Positions 52,384-62,020 of a stretch of DNA of 64,000 nucleotides are shown here, one piece after another. A program made the position numbers and the translations under genes. Numbering within the stretch: position 1 is the first letter of the stretch; each line of letters starts with the position of its first letter. The stretch covers positions 682,001 to 746,000 of the forward strand of contig OZ025648.1 in assembly GCA_964019335.1 (NCBI GenBank), in the 5' to 3' direction. The stretch comes from Diplonema japonicum. Lineage: Eukaryota > Euglenozoa > Diplonemea > Diplonemida > Diplonemidae. The notes under the pieces were generated by a model that was not told where the DNA came from, ran no database searches, and worked only from the letters and a program-made list of their open reading frames with translations.

Positions 52384-53108
52384 TGCGCACGATCTCCCCT
52401 CCCATGGGTCTATGCTCGGAAAAAAAAAAAAAAAAAAAAAGGGAAACGGATACGGATACGGAAACATTTTCCTTACTTTGGGGCCGTTTCCATAAAGAAT
52501 TTTGAAAATAAGGAAAAGTTTCCTGCCAGCATAGCCCTGGGTGGGGGGGGGGGGGGCGTTAGAATTACCCCCTCCTTTTTTGTCCTTGTTTTCCTTTCCC
52601 CTCTTCAGCTTCTTTCCTCTCTTTTAGTTTGAGTATCCGTTTTAACAAGTACTTCGATTTCTGTATATTAAACCTTGAATAAAAATAAGGGGGTTTTTTT
52701 GCCCCCCCCCCCCCCTCGCAATTAGGCTTTAACGCGATACGAGGAGGGTATTTTGTAATGTTTCCTATTTCTAATGAGGAAGAATGCGATTGCAAAAACC
52801 AATTTTTTTTTTCTTTGCAGATATTTGGGTCCGTTTCAATATAACATTTTTGAGGGCTTCCCGAAGTAACTGGAAGAATTCGCTCGTACCAATAGTGCTT
52901 TTTTTTTTTTTTCTCTTTTTTTTTCTTATGTTCTTTTATTCTTCCCTACCCAACACTAACTCCTTAGAGCAGTTGGGGCCTGCCTTCGATTTTCTCAAAA
53001 AAAAAAAAAAAAGAAAAAAAAAAAAAAACCAACTTATTATTCGATACGGAACATTAAGCATCTCAAAAGGGAAAAAAAGAAAAAGAAACAAAAAAGAAAA
53101 AAAGAAAA
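52384..53108. other. Spacer with duplicated block
   Basis: A run, G run near 52541-52556, duplicated block 52598-52832, CTTTGCAG near 52820, the CTCCTTAGAGCAGTTG block near 52962-52978, and a long A/G-rich leader directly before the next ATG. Confidence 0.55.
52598..52832 (+). repeat. Duplicated spacer block, copy 2
   Basis: Partner of 48641-48880; same order of motifs from CTTCAGCTTCTTTCCTCT to GATATTTGGG-like sequence. Confidence 0.7.
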
Positions 53109-53752
53109 ATGGCCGGTATTATTAAAATTGCTGCAAAAGGTGTGCTCTCCTTGGTAGCGTTGATCATGCTGGTGGTGGCTATTGCGACGCCATCCCTGTA
53201 CACTTTCGATGGGACGGGGAGTAAGACGGTTGGTTTGGGTATCTTGAAATCCGATAAAGTTGGGACCATTGACGTGTGGGAGCAATATGAGGAACTCTGC
53301 GGCAGTATTAAGACGATGCACACCATTTTGAAAGCCGCAGCTTTTATCAGCTTGGCAGGGGTTATCTGTGGGCTTGGTTCGACGATGGCAGCCTACTTCA
53401 CCGGCAACAGCACGCTTGGCCTTGTTGGCACTATTTCCGAAATTGTTCAAATTATTGGTTTCTCAGTCTCGATTGCAATTGCCCTCCTTATTTCTACCCA
53501 GAGCACGGTTGCGATGGGGGTTTAAAAGCACAGTTTAGTAAAGCTGACGGCAGTGCTCTTGGTTACGGGTTTTACATGCTCTGTGTTGGGCTTGTTCTTG
53601 TCATCGTCAATGTGTGCATCCGTACAGGGTCGAAGGACTCTGCCAACAACTCTGGTAACAACCCCAACCCCAACAACTACCAAAGCTACAACTATGGGGC
53701 ACAGACGAACGCAGCAACACCAGGTGCCGAGATGCAATTTCAGACTGCTTAA
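53109..53752 (+). pseudogene. Amastin/claudin-like tetraspan gene, subfamily 2, copy a, frameshifted
   Basis: The first 138 codons match the 57423 gene (MAGII-IAAKGVLSLVALIM, loop motif VWEQYEELC, helices 2 and 3) and stop at 53523-53525. Alignment with the intact paralog shows one base fewer around 53494-53503 (TTATTTCTACCCAGAGCAC). Beyond it the homologous frame resumes, with helix 4 (FYMLCVGLVLVIVNVC) and an Asn/Pro/Gly-rich tail, to a TAA at 53750-53752. It is either a recent pseudogene or a sequencing/assembly error next to short homopolymers. The preserved downstream reading favours a recent event. Confidence 0.7.
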
Positions 53753-53961
53753 ATAAAAATAAAAAGAAAGCAAAATGAAATAATTAACTATTTATTTAGT
53801 GAATATAGCGTGGTGGCAGTGGTTTTAATGAGTGAGGCAACTTTGTCACGAGCGAAGCGAGTGTTATAACGTTTAATGAGTCAAAACTGCCACCACAAGT
53901 GAAATCATCAATCTTATATTCACAAAAAATAAAAAAGAATCTTATTTTTTTGGCCGAGTGC

Positions 53962-54125
53962 ATTGCTTCTGTGGCCCCTCTCCCTATTTCAATTTCCAAG
54001 CTTTCTTTACCTCTCCACTTTTACTTTCTACGGGGCCACAGGGGACTTGGGAGGCTTCGGGGCGAAGCTTCACAAGGGTGGCCACTGTGCCACATACTGC
54101 ATGGCACCACTGGTATCGAGACAAC
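53962..54125 (+). repeat. 164-bp dispersed repeat, copy 2
   Basis: Same boundaries as 49508-49671 and ending in the same ACAACTTTTTT. Flanks differ, so the unit moved or was duplicated on its own. Confidence 0.75.
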
Positions 54126-54190
54126 TTTTTTTTTCTTCTTTTTTTCTTTTGTTACAAAATATTTATCTTTCAAAAAATGATTTTATAACT

Positions 54191-54287
54191 ATATGCAACT
54201 TGTGCCGAGCAAAAAACTTTCGCAGCTTTTTAAAAACCTTTTTTGCTCGTGCGAACAACGAAGACATGTAGTCACAAAGAATTATTT
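54191..54287. repeat. Foldback repeat, copy 1
   Basis: ATATGCAACTTGTGCCGAGC to GTCACAAAGAATTATT. Internal inverted repeat GAGCAAAAAA/TTTTTTGCTC around a CTTTCGCAGC-containing loop. Second copy at 55861-55955. Confidence 0.7.
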
Positions 54288-54367
54288 TTTTTATGCGGAG
54301 ACTTTTTTTATCAGGAATAATTATGTATTCTTCTTTTACCCCCCCTCACCTTTCATCATTCTTTTTT

Positions 54368-55379
54368 TGGGTGATCGCCGGAGGGGTCCCCTACCTTAGC
54401 CCGCATGCAGGTACGAGTCAAAGGAGCGTCCCCCTGGCACCAGAAGGAGATGGCACCGAGGAAGACGGGGACAGCATAGACCACGTCCCAACGACGGAAG
54501 TACCACGCACACAAGGGTTCAGGTGTGACCTGTGTGAGTCACCACACCCGGACACGGTAACCTTACTACGCCATCAGCTTTACGAGTGTGCCTGCGCACG
54601 GGACGAGCTGGCACAGGACGGTTTGGAACCGCTGCGCGACAGGACGGGATGGCCCCTGTGTCTTGAGCTACACGCAATACTGCCGAGAGGACATGCCTTT
54701 GCATACCTGGAAAAACTGCAACGATACTTGGCCGTGGTGGTTGAGAAGCGGGACGTGGAGCTCGTGCAGAAGGAGGACGTCAACACACAGCCGCTACCGT
54801 GGGAACGAAATGTAGTAGGAAAGAGATGCCCCGTTCCGATAGCAGGCGAGCTCGAGGGAGTGGGTGGGGTCCTGTCCCAGTACCTGAACCCGCTGCTACA
54901 ATGGTTGTCACAGCTGCGCTGGGTGGAGAAGGACACCGCCTCGGAGGTGTCGGCGGTGGAGCTAGCCATTGACTTCGAATGGACGACCGGTAAATCATTA
55001 GGAGGCCTGCTGGAAGATAGGGCACGCAGAATCAAGGCCCTAATCGTAAAGATAAACGCAGCGTGCAGGGCACGGAAGAAGCGACGCCCCTTCCCAGCGG
55101 ATGAGCAGAAAAGGGTGAAATCCCTCATCGCCATAGGAGGAAAGGCAGCTATAGGCTTCTCCAGGAGGCCCATTTTTGCTACCCAGTCCACGCACGACAA
55201 GCTGATGGATTTGAAGGCCGCCTACAAGCGGGATCGCATCACACGACTCCGCAAGACGCTCACAGCCACAATCGGGATGAAAGCAATGCTCCAGAAGGGG
55301 AGTATTAACAGATAGACCCCCCCCTCCCATAGGGCGGCCCTCTAGCGGGGGGCTTGTCCTGTACTTTGAGTTTTTTTTT
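54368..55379 (+). mobile_element. 5'-truncated LINE-like element, family A copy 2
   Basis: Longer than copy 1, with extra 5' sequence encoding GVPYLSPHAG and an acidic stretch (GDGTEEDGDSIDHVPTTEV) before the shared zinc-knuckle-like segment. The frame is intact to the stop at 55313-55315. Protein identity to copy 1 is above 90% by eye, with a matching 3' tail that ends in a T run at 55379. The upstream boundary is uncertain. The open C-terminal frame in both copies suggests fairly recent insertion. Confidence 0.65.
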
Positions 55380-55472
55380 CAGGGAACGCCCCCAAAAGGG
55401 GAGCATCATAAGGTTGGCACGCCGCCGCGGCGGGCCGTTGCTAACCACTTCGTTCATTACAGTGAATTTTGT
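55380..55472 (+). mobile_element. Solo 3' tail of LINE-like family B
   Basis: CAGGGAACGCCCCCAAAAGG to CTAACCACTTCGTTC and AGTGAATTTT matches the last ~95 bases of the 60737-61085 element, starting exactly where the T run of the family A copy stops. This is a nested or extreme 5'-truncated insertion. Confidence 0.65.
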
Positions 55473-55527
55473 GTTGTGACAATCGTTTATGCCGTTTCTT
55501 TTTTATCCCCTTTCTTTTTTATACAAA

Positions 55528-55563
<36 letters not shown>

Positions 55564-55756
55564 CCTTTTTTTTTTGTTACAAATATATTTATCTTTCAAA
55601 AAAAAAAAAAGATTTTATAACTACCGTATTTGTATTTATTTGTTCCGTTTTTAATAATGGTCGTGTAAATTTAATGTACTGTATAGATTATGTACCTTTT
55701 TCGGATTTTGGACGCGACTTGGGACTTTTTACAGAACAAAATGCAAAAATTCTTTT

Positions 55757-55828
55757 TAGGCCCCGCCTCCCATAAGGCATCCCTCTAGCGGGGGCTTGTC
55801 CCGTACTTTGAGTTTTTATTTTTTTTTT
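55757..55828 (+). mobile_element. Solo 3' tail of LINE-like family A
   Basis: GGCCCCGCCTCCCATAAGGC then ATCCCTCTAGCGGGGGCTTG and CGTACTTTGAG with a T run matches the tails after 52318 and 55315, without the coding part. Confidence 0.65.
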
Positions 55829-55860
55829 ACATAACATAACAAAATAAGTACAAATCCGGT

Positions 55861-55955
55861 ATATGCAACTTGTGCCGAGCAAAAATTTTCGCAGCATTTT
55901 GAAAACCTTTTTTGCTCGTGCGAACAACAAAGACATGTAGTCATAAAGAATTATT
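55861..55955. repeat. Foldback repeat, copy 2
   Basis: ATATGCAACTTGTGCCGAGC to GTCATAAAGAATTATT; differs from copy 1 by a handful of bases and keeps the inverted repeat GAGCAAAA/TTTTGCTC. Confidence 0.7.
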
Positions 55956-56797
55956 CTTCCCTTTTTTCTCTCTTGAGAAGTGAACACTTCTCTGCGTACT
56001 GAAATTTTATCGAATTCTTTTCCCCCTTCTCCTTCCCCTTCTTTAAAGGGCTCAAGTGCTTGTGCGCACCGGGAAAAAAAAAAAAAAAAGAAAAAGAAAA
56101 CAAAGATATTGCCCGTGATAAATCTTTTTTTCTTCTCGTCCTTTTCTTCCTCTCTTCTCCCCGTATTTACAGAAAGGGAATAAAAAAGAAGAAAAAAAAA
56201 GGGGGGGGAAAGCAACACCTTATCGAGGGTGGAGCCGTTTTTTTCCCTTTTTTTTTCTCTTTTTTTTCTTCCCATATCTTCCCTTTTGTTTTGTTCTCCC
56301 AGAAAACTGGAGGCGAAGGCCCCTTGCTTTTCCTTCTTCCCAAGGAAGAAAAAGCAATAATTGGCTAATTTACCTACCAACCGAAAATATAGCGGTAAAA
56401 GTAGTCTTGTTTCGCAAACCCGTCGCCCTTTCCTCATTTTTCTTCTTCTTCTTTTTTTCTTTCTCATTATTCGCAAAAGAAAAAGAAAAATGGGGAGGGG
56501 AACATGGTACCAGTTAATGAAACATGGGGAAAACCAAACCTGAAACATGAAGTGGGGAAAAAAAAATACAAAAAAAACAAAAAAAATCGAATGTTGTTTT
56601 TGTTTTGTATAAATTCCCTTTGCTAACTCACTGTTTGTCTTACTTTGTTTCTCCCCCAATACAAACAAAAAAAAAAAGAAAAAGAAAAAGAGTCGGTTGA
56701 TTGTTTGTGCACAGACGGGCTTAACCTGTAGAAGGATAAGCCACTACTCTTTTTAGCAATAACAATTCATTATCAATATATTGGTTTTCTTGTTCAT

Positions 56798-56838
<41 letters not shown>

Positions 56839-57422
56839 AGAACAGTGCGAATCAGAGCAAATAAGAATGCTGTAGTTCGCAATATGAAAGGCCACCACCA
56901 CCACCACCACCACTACCACTTTGTTTCATGATAAACAGAAACGCTTGATGTTTTATTCGATTTCCGTTCTCCACCTAGCCCTCTGGGAAAGGGGGACCTC
57001 TTCCGCTTGCTTTTTTTTTTCTCCCTCCCCTTCTTTTATACTATTTTTTGTGTTTGTTACAATGGAAGCCCTTTACCGGGGGGGGGGGGGGGGGGGGGAG
57101 GACATCTGTTCAGTTGTCAGGGGGGGTAATTGATTTTTCGAAATTTGACATGATTGCCACCTTCCTCCAATGTGGCTTCCATCGGCTAGCCTATGCGGTT
57201 ATCCTCTTCCCCCCACACAGAACAGCGGGGGGCTGAAGACGTTTTGAGCACTTTGAAAGCTAAGGGCCTAATTCGGGCATTTAAAAACCTGGGAGTTGAC
57301 TTTGAGCATTTCTAAAACTTAGGGGTCAAGTAAGCACTCCACCCCAAAAAAAAAAAGAAAGAAAAAAAAAAGTTCTTACATTTTTATTTCACTCTCTTTC
57401 TCAAAAAAAAAAAAAAAAGAAA
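55956..57422. other. Spacer, partly duplicated downstream of the next gene
   Basis: About 56000-56930 aligns piecewise with about 58130-59300 (see repeats). Holds A runs (56800-56837), a CCA microsatellite (56891-56913) and a G run (57079-57099). The leader before 57423 is A-rich. No gene. Confidence 0.55.
56000..56930 (+). repeat. Duplicated spacer block upstream of the 57423 gene
   Basis: Shared segments with 58130-59300: GTGGAGCCGTTTTTTTCCCT-like, ACTGGAGGCGAAG, AGCAATAATTGGCTAATTTA, GCTAACTCACTGTTTGTCTT and GAATGCTGTAGTTCGCAATA. They occur in the same order. Confidence 0.65.
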
Positions 57423-58055
57423 ATGGCCGGTATTATTAACATTGCTGCAAAAGGTGTGCTCTCCTTGGTAGCGTTGATCATGCTGGTGGTGGCTATTGCG
57501 ACGCCATCCCTGTACACTTTTGATGCGGGAAAGACGGTAGGTATGGGTATCTTGAAATCCGATAAAGTTGGGACCATTGACATATGGGAGCAATATGAGG
57601 AACTCTGCAGCGATATTAAGACGATGCACACCATTTTGAAAGCCGCAGCTTTTATCAGCTTGGCAGGGGTTATCTGTGGGCTTGGTTCGACGATGGCAGC
57701 CTACTTCACCGGCAACAGCACACTCGGCCTTGTTGGCACTATTTTCGAAGTTGTTCAAATTGTTGGTTTCTCGGCCTCGATTGCAGTTGCTCTCCTTATA
57801 TACCTCCCGGAACACAGTTGCGATGGGGAATTAAAAATAAAGCTTAGTGACGGTAAAGGAAGTGCTCTCGGTTTCGGGTTTTACATGCTCTGTGTTGGGC
57901 TTGTTCTTGTCCTCATCAATGTGTGCGTCCGTGCAGGGTCGAAGGACTCCGCCAACATCAACAACAACAACAACAACTACCAAAGCTACAACGATGGGGC
58001 ACAGACGAACACTGCACAGGGCGGCACCGAGATGCAATATCACCAGACTGTTTAA
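57423..58055 (+). CDS. Amastin/claudin-like tetraspan protein, subfamily 2, copy b
   Basis: 210 residues, four transmembrane helices (about 9-28, 70-95, 100-128 and 150-172). The first loop has IWEQYEELC (Trp and Cys as in subfamily 1). The second loop is Cys-containing (PEHSCDGELKI). The C-terminal tail is Asn-rich (NINNNNNNYQSYNDG). Starts MAGIINIAAKGVLSL. Intact counterpart of the frameshifted 53109 gene. Similarity to subfamily 1 lies in topology, the TPSLY motif after helix 1 and the loop Trp...Cys, so both pairs belong to one superfamily. Confidence 0.8.
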   Translation: MAGIINIAAKGVLSLVALIMLVVAIATPSLYTFDAGKTVGMGILKSDKVGTIDIWEQYEELCSDIKTMHTILKAAAFISLAGVICGLGSTMAAYFTGNSTLGLVGTIFEVVQIVGFSASIAVALLIYLPEHSCDGELKIKLSDGKGSALGFGFYMLCVGLVLVLINVCVRAGSKDSANINNNNNNYQSYNDGAQTNTAQGGTEMQYHQTV

Positions 58056-59436
58056 GTAAAAAGAAAGAGAGAAGAGGGGGAAGATTTTTTTTTTTCGTTA
58101 TTAGGAATTTGTATTCTTTTCACCCCCCTCCCCTTTCATCATAGTAATTTTTTTTGTAATACTAAAAAACCCTTTTTTTTTCGATTTACCAGTGTGGGTA
58201 AGGGTTTTTTTTTTGGTGTCTCTTTTTTTTTCCCCGTAATAGTTCTTTTTTTTTTCTTCTCGTTCTTTTCTTCCTCTCCCCCCCCCCCCCGTTTTTCTTC
58301 TCTCTCTCCTCTTTTTTTTCCCCTTCGCTAGCTGTAGTTACAGAAGAGTTGAACGAACAAAAGCAAGGAAAGAAAAGAAAAATACCCCCTCCCCCGTTGT
58401 CGCCCTTTTATTGTTCGAGAAAAAGGAGTCCAAAAAATAAGCACGCTCGCCCTTCCTCCTGGGAAAAAAAGAGCAACATCTTTTCGGGGGGGGGGGGGGT
58501 GAAGCCGTTTTTTTCAATGTCCCTTTTTTTTCTCCCAGTCCTCGTTCTTTTTCTCCCCCTTTTTTTTGTTCTCCCAAACTGGAGGCGAAGTCCCAGCAAT
58601 CGCCCCTGCTTTTTTTCCTTTTTTTTTTCCTTTTTTTTTTTTAAAAAAAAAGCAATAATTAGCTTATTTATTTACCAACCCGAAAAAAGAGTTGAATAAT
58701 GCCACAGCTTGGCGGTAAGTAAGTAGTCTTATTTCACCCTTTCGTCATCTTTTTTTTTTTCTTGGGCCGCTCATTGTTGCTCTCATTACTATGGTCCACA
58801 ATAACCAAAGAAAATACGTCCAGAAAAGATTTTTTCAAAAGGAGTTGGTGTTTTCCACAATAGAAACTGTGCAAGTAATGGCCCAGGGAGGAATCGTGTC
58901 CAAGAATTCCTCCACCACTCTGAGTCCACTTTAGAAAATTGACGAGGGGCGCGAAGAAAAAAAAAAAAAAAAACTGTACCACTAAAACATGGGGGGAAAA
59001 AATACAAAACAAAAATAGACAAAAAAATCTTTGCTTCAAAAACAAAAAAAAAGAAAGTAGCTGAACACTTGTTTTTTTTTTTTCTTTTTTTTTTTCGTTT
59101 CCTAACTTTTTTTATTATTATTATAATCCCCTTGCTAACTCACTGTTTGTCTTACTTTATTATCCCTCATTTAAGAAAAAAAAAAGAAAAAAAAAAAAAC
59201 ACTCAAGAAAGTGCGAATCCGAGCAAATAAGAATGCTGTAGTTCGCAATATGAAAGGCACACCATCACCACCTTGTTTCATGATGAACAGAACGCTTGAT
59301 ATTTTTATTCTATTTTATTTGTTTTATTTCCCCGTTCGATTTTCCCCTTCTCTCTCTCCCCCTGCTTTACAACACACCTTTCTCTCGGAAATCACTGTTT
59401 TCTTAGTATCTTTGGAAAGGAAGAAAGACGGGAAAG

Positions 59437-59476
<40 letters not shown>

Positions 59477-59881
59477 ATCTTTTTTTGTTTCTCCAGATCT
59501 AAGAAAAAAACGTGAATTGGGTCAAGATATCCCCTTCCTTTTTATTTTTTTTTAATCCTGAGTTGACTTGGAGCGTGTGAAAGCCACGTAGTGTAACCCA
59601 TCTTCGCCATAAAGTGGAAATGGGATGCCACTGCTACACCACAGTCAGAACTTTTAGTAATCGGTGCTCGATATTTTTTTGAGCTTTCCGCTCCCCAACA
59701 GGGATACCCTTTCTTTGAAGTTCCCCCCCCTTTCCCATAAAAAAGAAGCTTTCCCCCACCTCGTTACTTCTTCTTTTTTTGTGATGCTTCCCCCCCCCCC
59801 CCCCCTCCTTTCTTTTCGTTTTTTTTTCCTCTTTTTTTTTTCCCCCCTTCCCCACCGTGGTTCACATTAAGGTTTTTGGAT
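58056..59881. other. Spacer, partly a duplicate of 56000-56930
   Basis: Homopolymers (C run 58278-58290, G run 58486-58499, A run 59439-59475), duplicated segments to about 59300, then T/C-rich sequence to the next gene. No coding frame. Confidence 0.55.
58130..59300 (+). repeat. Duplicated spacer block downstream of the 57423 gene
   Basis: Partner of 56000-56930; includes GAATGCTGTAGTTCGCAATA near 59228 and GCTAACTCACTGTTTGTCTT near 59132. Confidence 0.65.
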
Positions 59882-60649
59882 ATGAGTCTGTTCGATGCGG
59901 TGTCGCAAAAATGCAAAGAAGTAGGCCTGCGAAAAAAAGCCTTGGGGTCCGAGCACGTAGATGGTGAAGAGGCTGGCGAACGAGCATTGGTAGAAGCGGT
60001 TGTCAACGGAGATGAAAGGAAGGTGGAGAGGGTGCTGCTTGCAGGTATTGATGCGGACCTTACTGTGGGCGGTGAGCCTATATTACATATTGCAGCCGCG
60101 GATGGGTTTGTGAAAGTGGTGCAAAGCCTGATCAGGTTGGGGGCTACTGTGGACCAACGATGCGCCGATAATAAAAATCGGACAGCTCTTCATGCAGCAG
60201 CAGTCCACAACCATGAAGTGGTGGTCGCGCAGCTTGTGCTGAGCGGGGCGGAAGTAGATGCGAGAGACACCAACGGACAGACACCCCTGCACTTAGCAGC
60301 CTCGCGGAGTTATAAGCCGCTGTGCAACTACCTCATCAGTAAAGGTGCTTCCATCAGAGTGGCCGACGTCTTCAACTATACCCCAACAGAGCTCATGCTC
60401 GAGTCGTTGCAGCACCCCGCCGTCGAAACTACCATTACGAGGACTGCCGTGTCCGCCACGCACCTCCGAGACCTCTTTTTTCACCACTCCCAAGGGAAGG
60501 ACCGTCTTTCTAAGGACAAGTTCGTTGAAATCCTGAGCGAGATCGACCATATGAGCCTCCCGTGCAGGCCGCCGGTATGGCAGGACAACGTTGAGACAAT
60601 CGGATTGCAAGAGTTCGCCATCGAAGCACTGAAGGTGGCACAATGGTGA
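59882..60649 (+). CDS. Ankyrin-repeat protein
   Basis: 255 residues, single exon, start at the first ATG (MSLFDAVSQ is an alternative two codons on). Four ankyrin repeats at about 35-175: ALVEAVVNGDERKVERVLLA, EPILHIAAADGFVKVVQSLI, RTALHAAAVHNHEVVVAQLV and TPLHLAASRSYKPLCNYLIS. A helical C-terminal domain (HLRDLFFHHSQGKDRLSKDK) resembles a half EF-hand. No membrane segment. It would mediate protein binding; the partner is unknown. The stop lies just before a long A/T run and the LINE remnant. Confidence 0.85.
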   Translation: MSLFDAVSQKCKEVGLRKKALGSEHVDGEEAGERALVEAVVNGDERKVERVLLAGIDADLTVGGEPILHIAAADGFVKVVQSLIRLGATVDQRCADNKNRTALHAAAVHNHEVVVAQLVLSGAEVDARDTNGQTPLHLAASRSYKPLCNYLISKGASIRVADVFNYTPTELMLESLQHPAVETTITRTAVSATHLRDLFFHHSQGKDRLSKDKFVEILSEIDHMSLPCRPPVWQDNVETIGLQEFAIEALKVAQW

Positions 60650-60660
60650 CGAACGGGTGA

Positions 60661-60693
<33 letters not shown>

Positions 60694-60736
60694 TTCCAGT
60701 TTTTTTTTTTTTTTTTTTTTTCTTTTTTTTTTTTTT

Positions 60737-61085
60737 TTGAGGATCAAGCGGATCCTGGATACGCTGCAAGCGACATGGATGAGGGAGAAGAGGAGACGCG
60801 CTTTTCCGGCGCAGTCATGCAAGAACGTGAGATCACTACGATCCATTGGCCGCGACCACGTCGTTGGCTTTGATAGGAGGGCCCTGTTTGCATCGGGGCT
60901 GACGGCGACCAAGCTGAAAGGACTGAGAGAAGATTACCGGAAAGAAAGGATTGGAAGATATAAACGACAGCTAGGCACTACGGTGGGTAGCAGGGAACGA
61001 CCCCAAAAGGGGAGCATCATAAGGTAGGCACGCCACCGCGGCGGGCCGTTGCTAACCACTTCGTTCCTATCATAGTGAATTTTTT
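60737..61085 (+). mobile_element. 5'-truncated LINE-like element, family B
   Basis: After a T run, an open frame to TAG (61025-61027) encodes a basic C-terminal segment (REKRRRAFPAQSCKNVRSLR, FDRRALFA, then QKGSIIR). It is clearly homologous to the end of the family A protein (KKRRPFPADEQKRVKSL, FSRRPIFA, QKGSINR) but only about 40% identical. Its tail differs from family A and recurs as a solo copy at 55380-55472. All of the polymerase region is missing. Confidence 0.62.
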
Positions 61086-61195
61086 TTTTTTTTTTCCTTC
61101 CACCCCGGGTTTAATTCTCTTTCTTTTCCAGGGGCACAGAGTGGCAGGGGGAGGGGGGGTGGTGATCCTTTTTAAAAAAAAAAAAAGAAGGAAAA

Positions 61196-62020
61196 ATGGA
61201 AGTAACAAGCACGACAATTCAAAGACTGGCCTCTCTGCAGCAGCTGAAGAACGCCAAAGTAAAGGCGGTGGAGAGCGAAGAGTTCATGGCAGCCCAGAAG
61301 CTACACGAGGAGATGATGCAGATAGAGACAAAATCAGAGCTAGACGGATCATTCTCAATGGAAGCCCTGCTAGGCGCCAGGGAACAGATGGTACTAGAAG
61401 AATCTTTCAACGCAGCACAGGTGATCCAGGACAAGATAGACACGATAAGGCTCCGAAGAAGCAGTTACTCGGGATTGTCGGGGCTGAAAGTAGGCAGACA
61501 GGACGAATTCCTGGGACGAGCAGAGCTTTCACTTGAAAAAATTCCTGCCGCGTTACAAAAAAAAGAGAGGGTGACATGGTTCCACACCCTCTCGCTGGTG
61601 GACAATGGCATCGCTGGTGATACACACTGCAGTAAACTTGTCGTTAAGATTACCCTTCTCAATGATGTTAAAGAGACGCAGAATGCTATCGATTTCACAG
61701 TCAGTGTTGTTGAGGTGAAGGGGTTACCTTATGCATTTTCTCACTCGGTGACCTCGAGTTTCTTTCTGAAGGACCTGTCAGAGGAGTACGTGTCTAAGGA
61801 GTTGAAGATGACGGTCAATCCGGTTTTTAACTTCAGCAGACGCTTTGCCTTTGCTTCGCTGACACCGTCGCTCTCCAACTGGTTTTGCTCACCGGACACT
61901 ATTTCGTTTCAAGTCAAAGGTCTCGAGTCACCTTTGTCCCCGTCGAATTTGTACTTCCAGGCAGTACCCGTGCAAGGTTATCCTCGCCGTTCTTCGATGA
62001 TGTCCCAGTCTCTTAGGTGA
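61196..62020 (+). CDS. UVR-motif and C2-like domain protein
   Basis: 274 residues after an A-rich leader. The helical N terminus has two UVR-like repeats (VESEEFMAAQKLHEEMMQIE and LEESFNAAQVIQDKIDTI). Two beta-rich parts follow. One resembles the end of a C2 domain (FLGRAELSLEKIPAALQKKE, then WFHTLSLVD). The other is a C2-like start (IDFTVSVVEVKGLPYAFSHS) with NPVFNFSRRFAFASL. The Asp ligands of Ca2+-binding C2 domains are not evident. Such C2-like modules occur in trafficking and kinesin-3 proteins. Function is unknown; the domain call is by pattern. Confidence 0.6.
   Translation: MEVTSTTIQRLASLQQLKNAKVKAVESEEFMAAQKLHEEMMQIETKSELDGSFSMEALLGAREQMVLEESFNAAQVIQDKIDTIRLRRSSYSGLSGLKVGRQDEFLGRAELSLEKIPAALQKKERVTWFHTLSLVDNGIAGDTHCSKLVVKITLLNDVKETQNAIDFTVSVVEVKGLPYAFSHSVTSSFFLKDLSEEYVSKELKMTVNPVFNFSRRFAFASLTPSLSNWFCSPDTISFQVKGLESPLSPSNLYFQAVPVQGYPRRSSMMSQSLR

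Larger units (their letters stand above)
53753..54367. other. Spacer with 164-bp repeat and foldback repeat
   Basis: Complex sequence at 53790-53900, the 164-bp repeat copy 2 (53962-54125), and the foldback repeat (54191-54287). No gene. Confidence 0.55.

Noticed and set aside
55688-56668. 326-residue minus-strand open frame
   Set aside because: Driven by Lys/Phe homopolymers and overlaps repeat tails; no domain.
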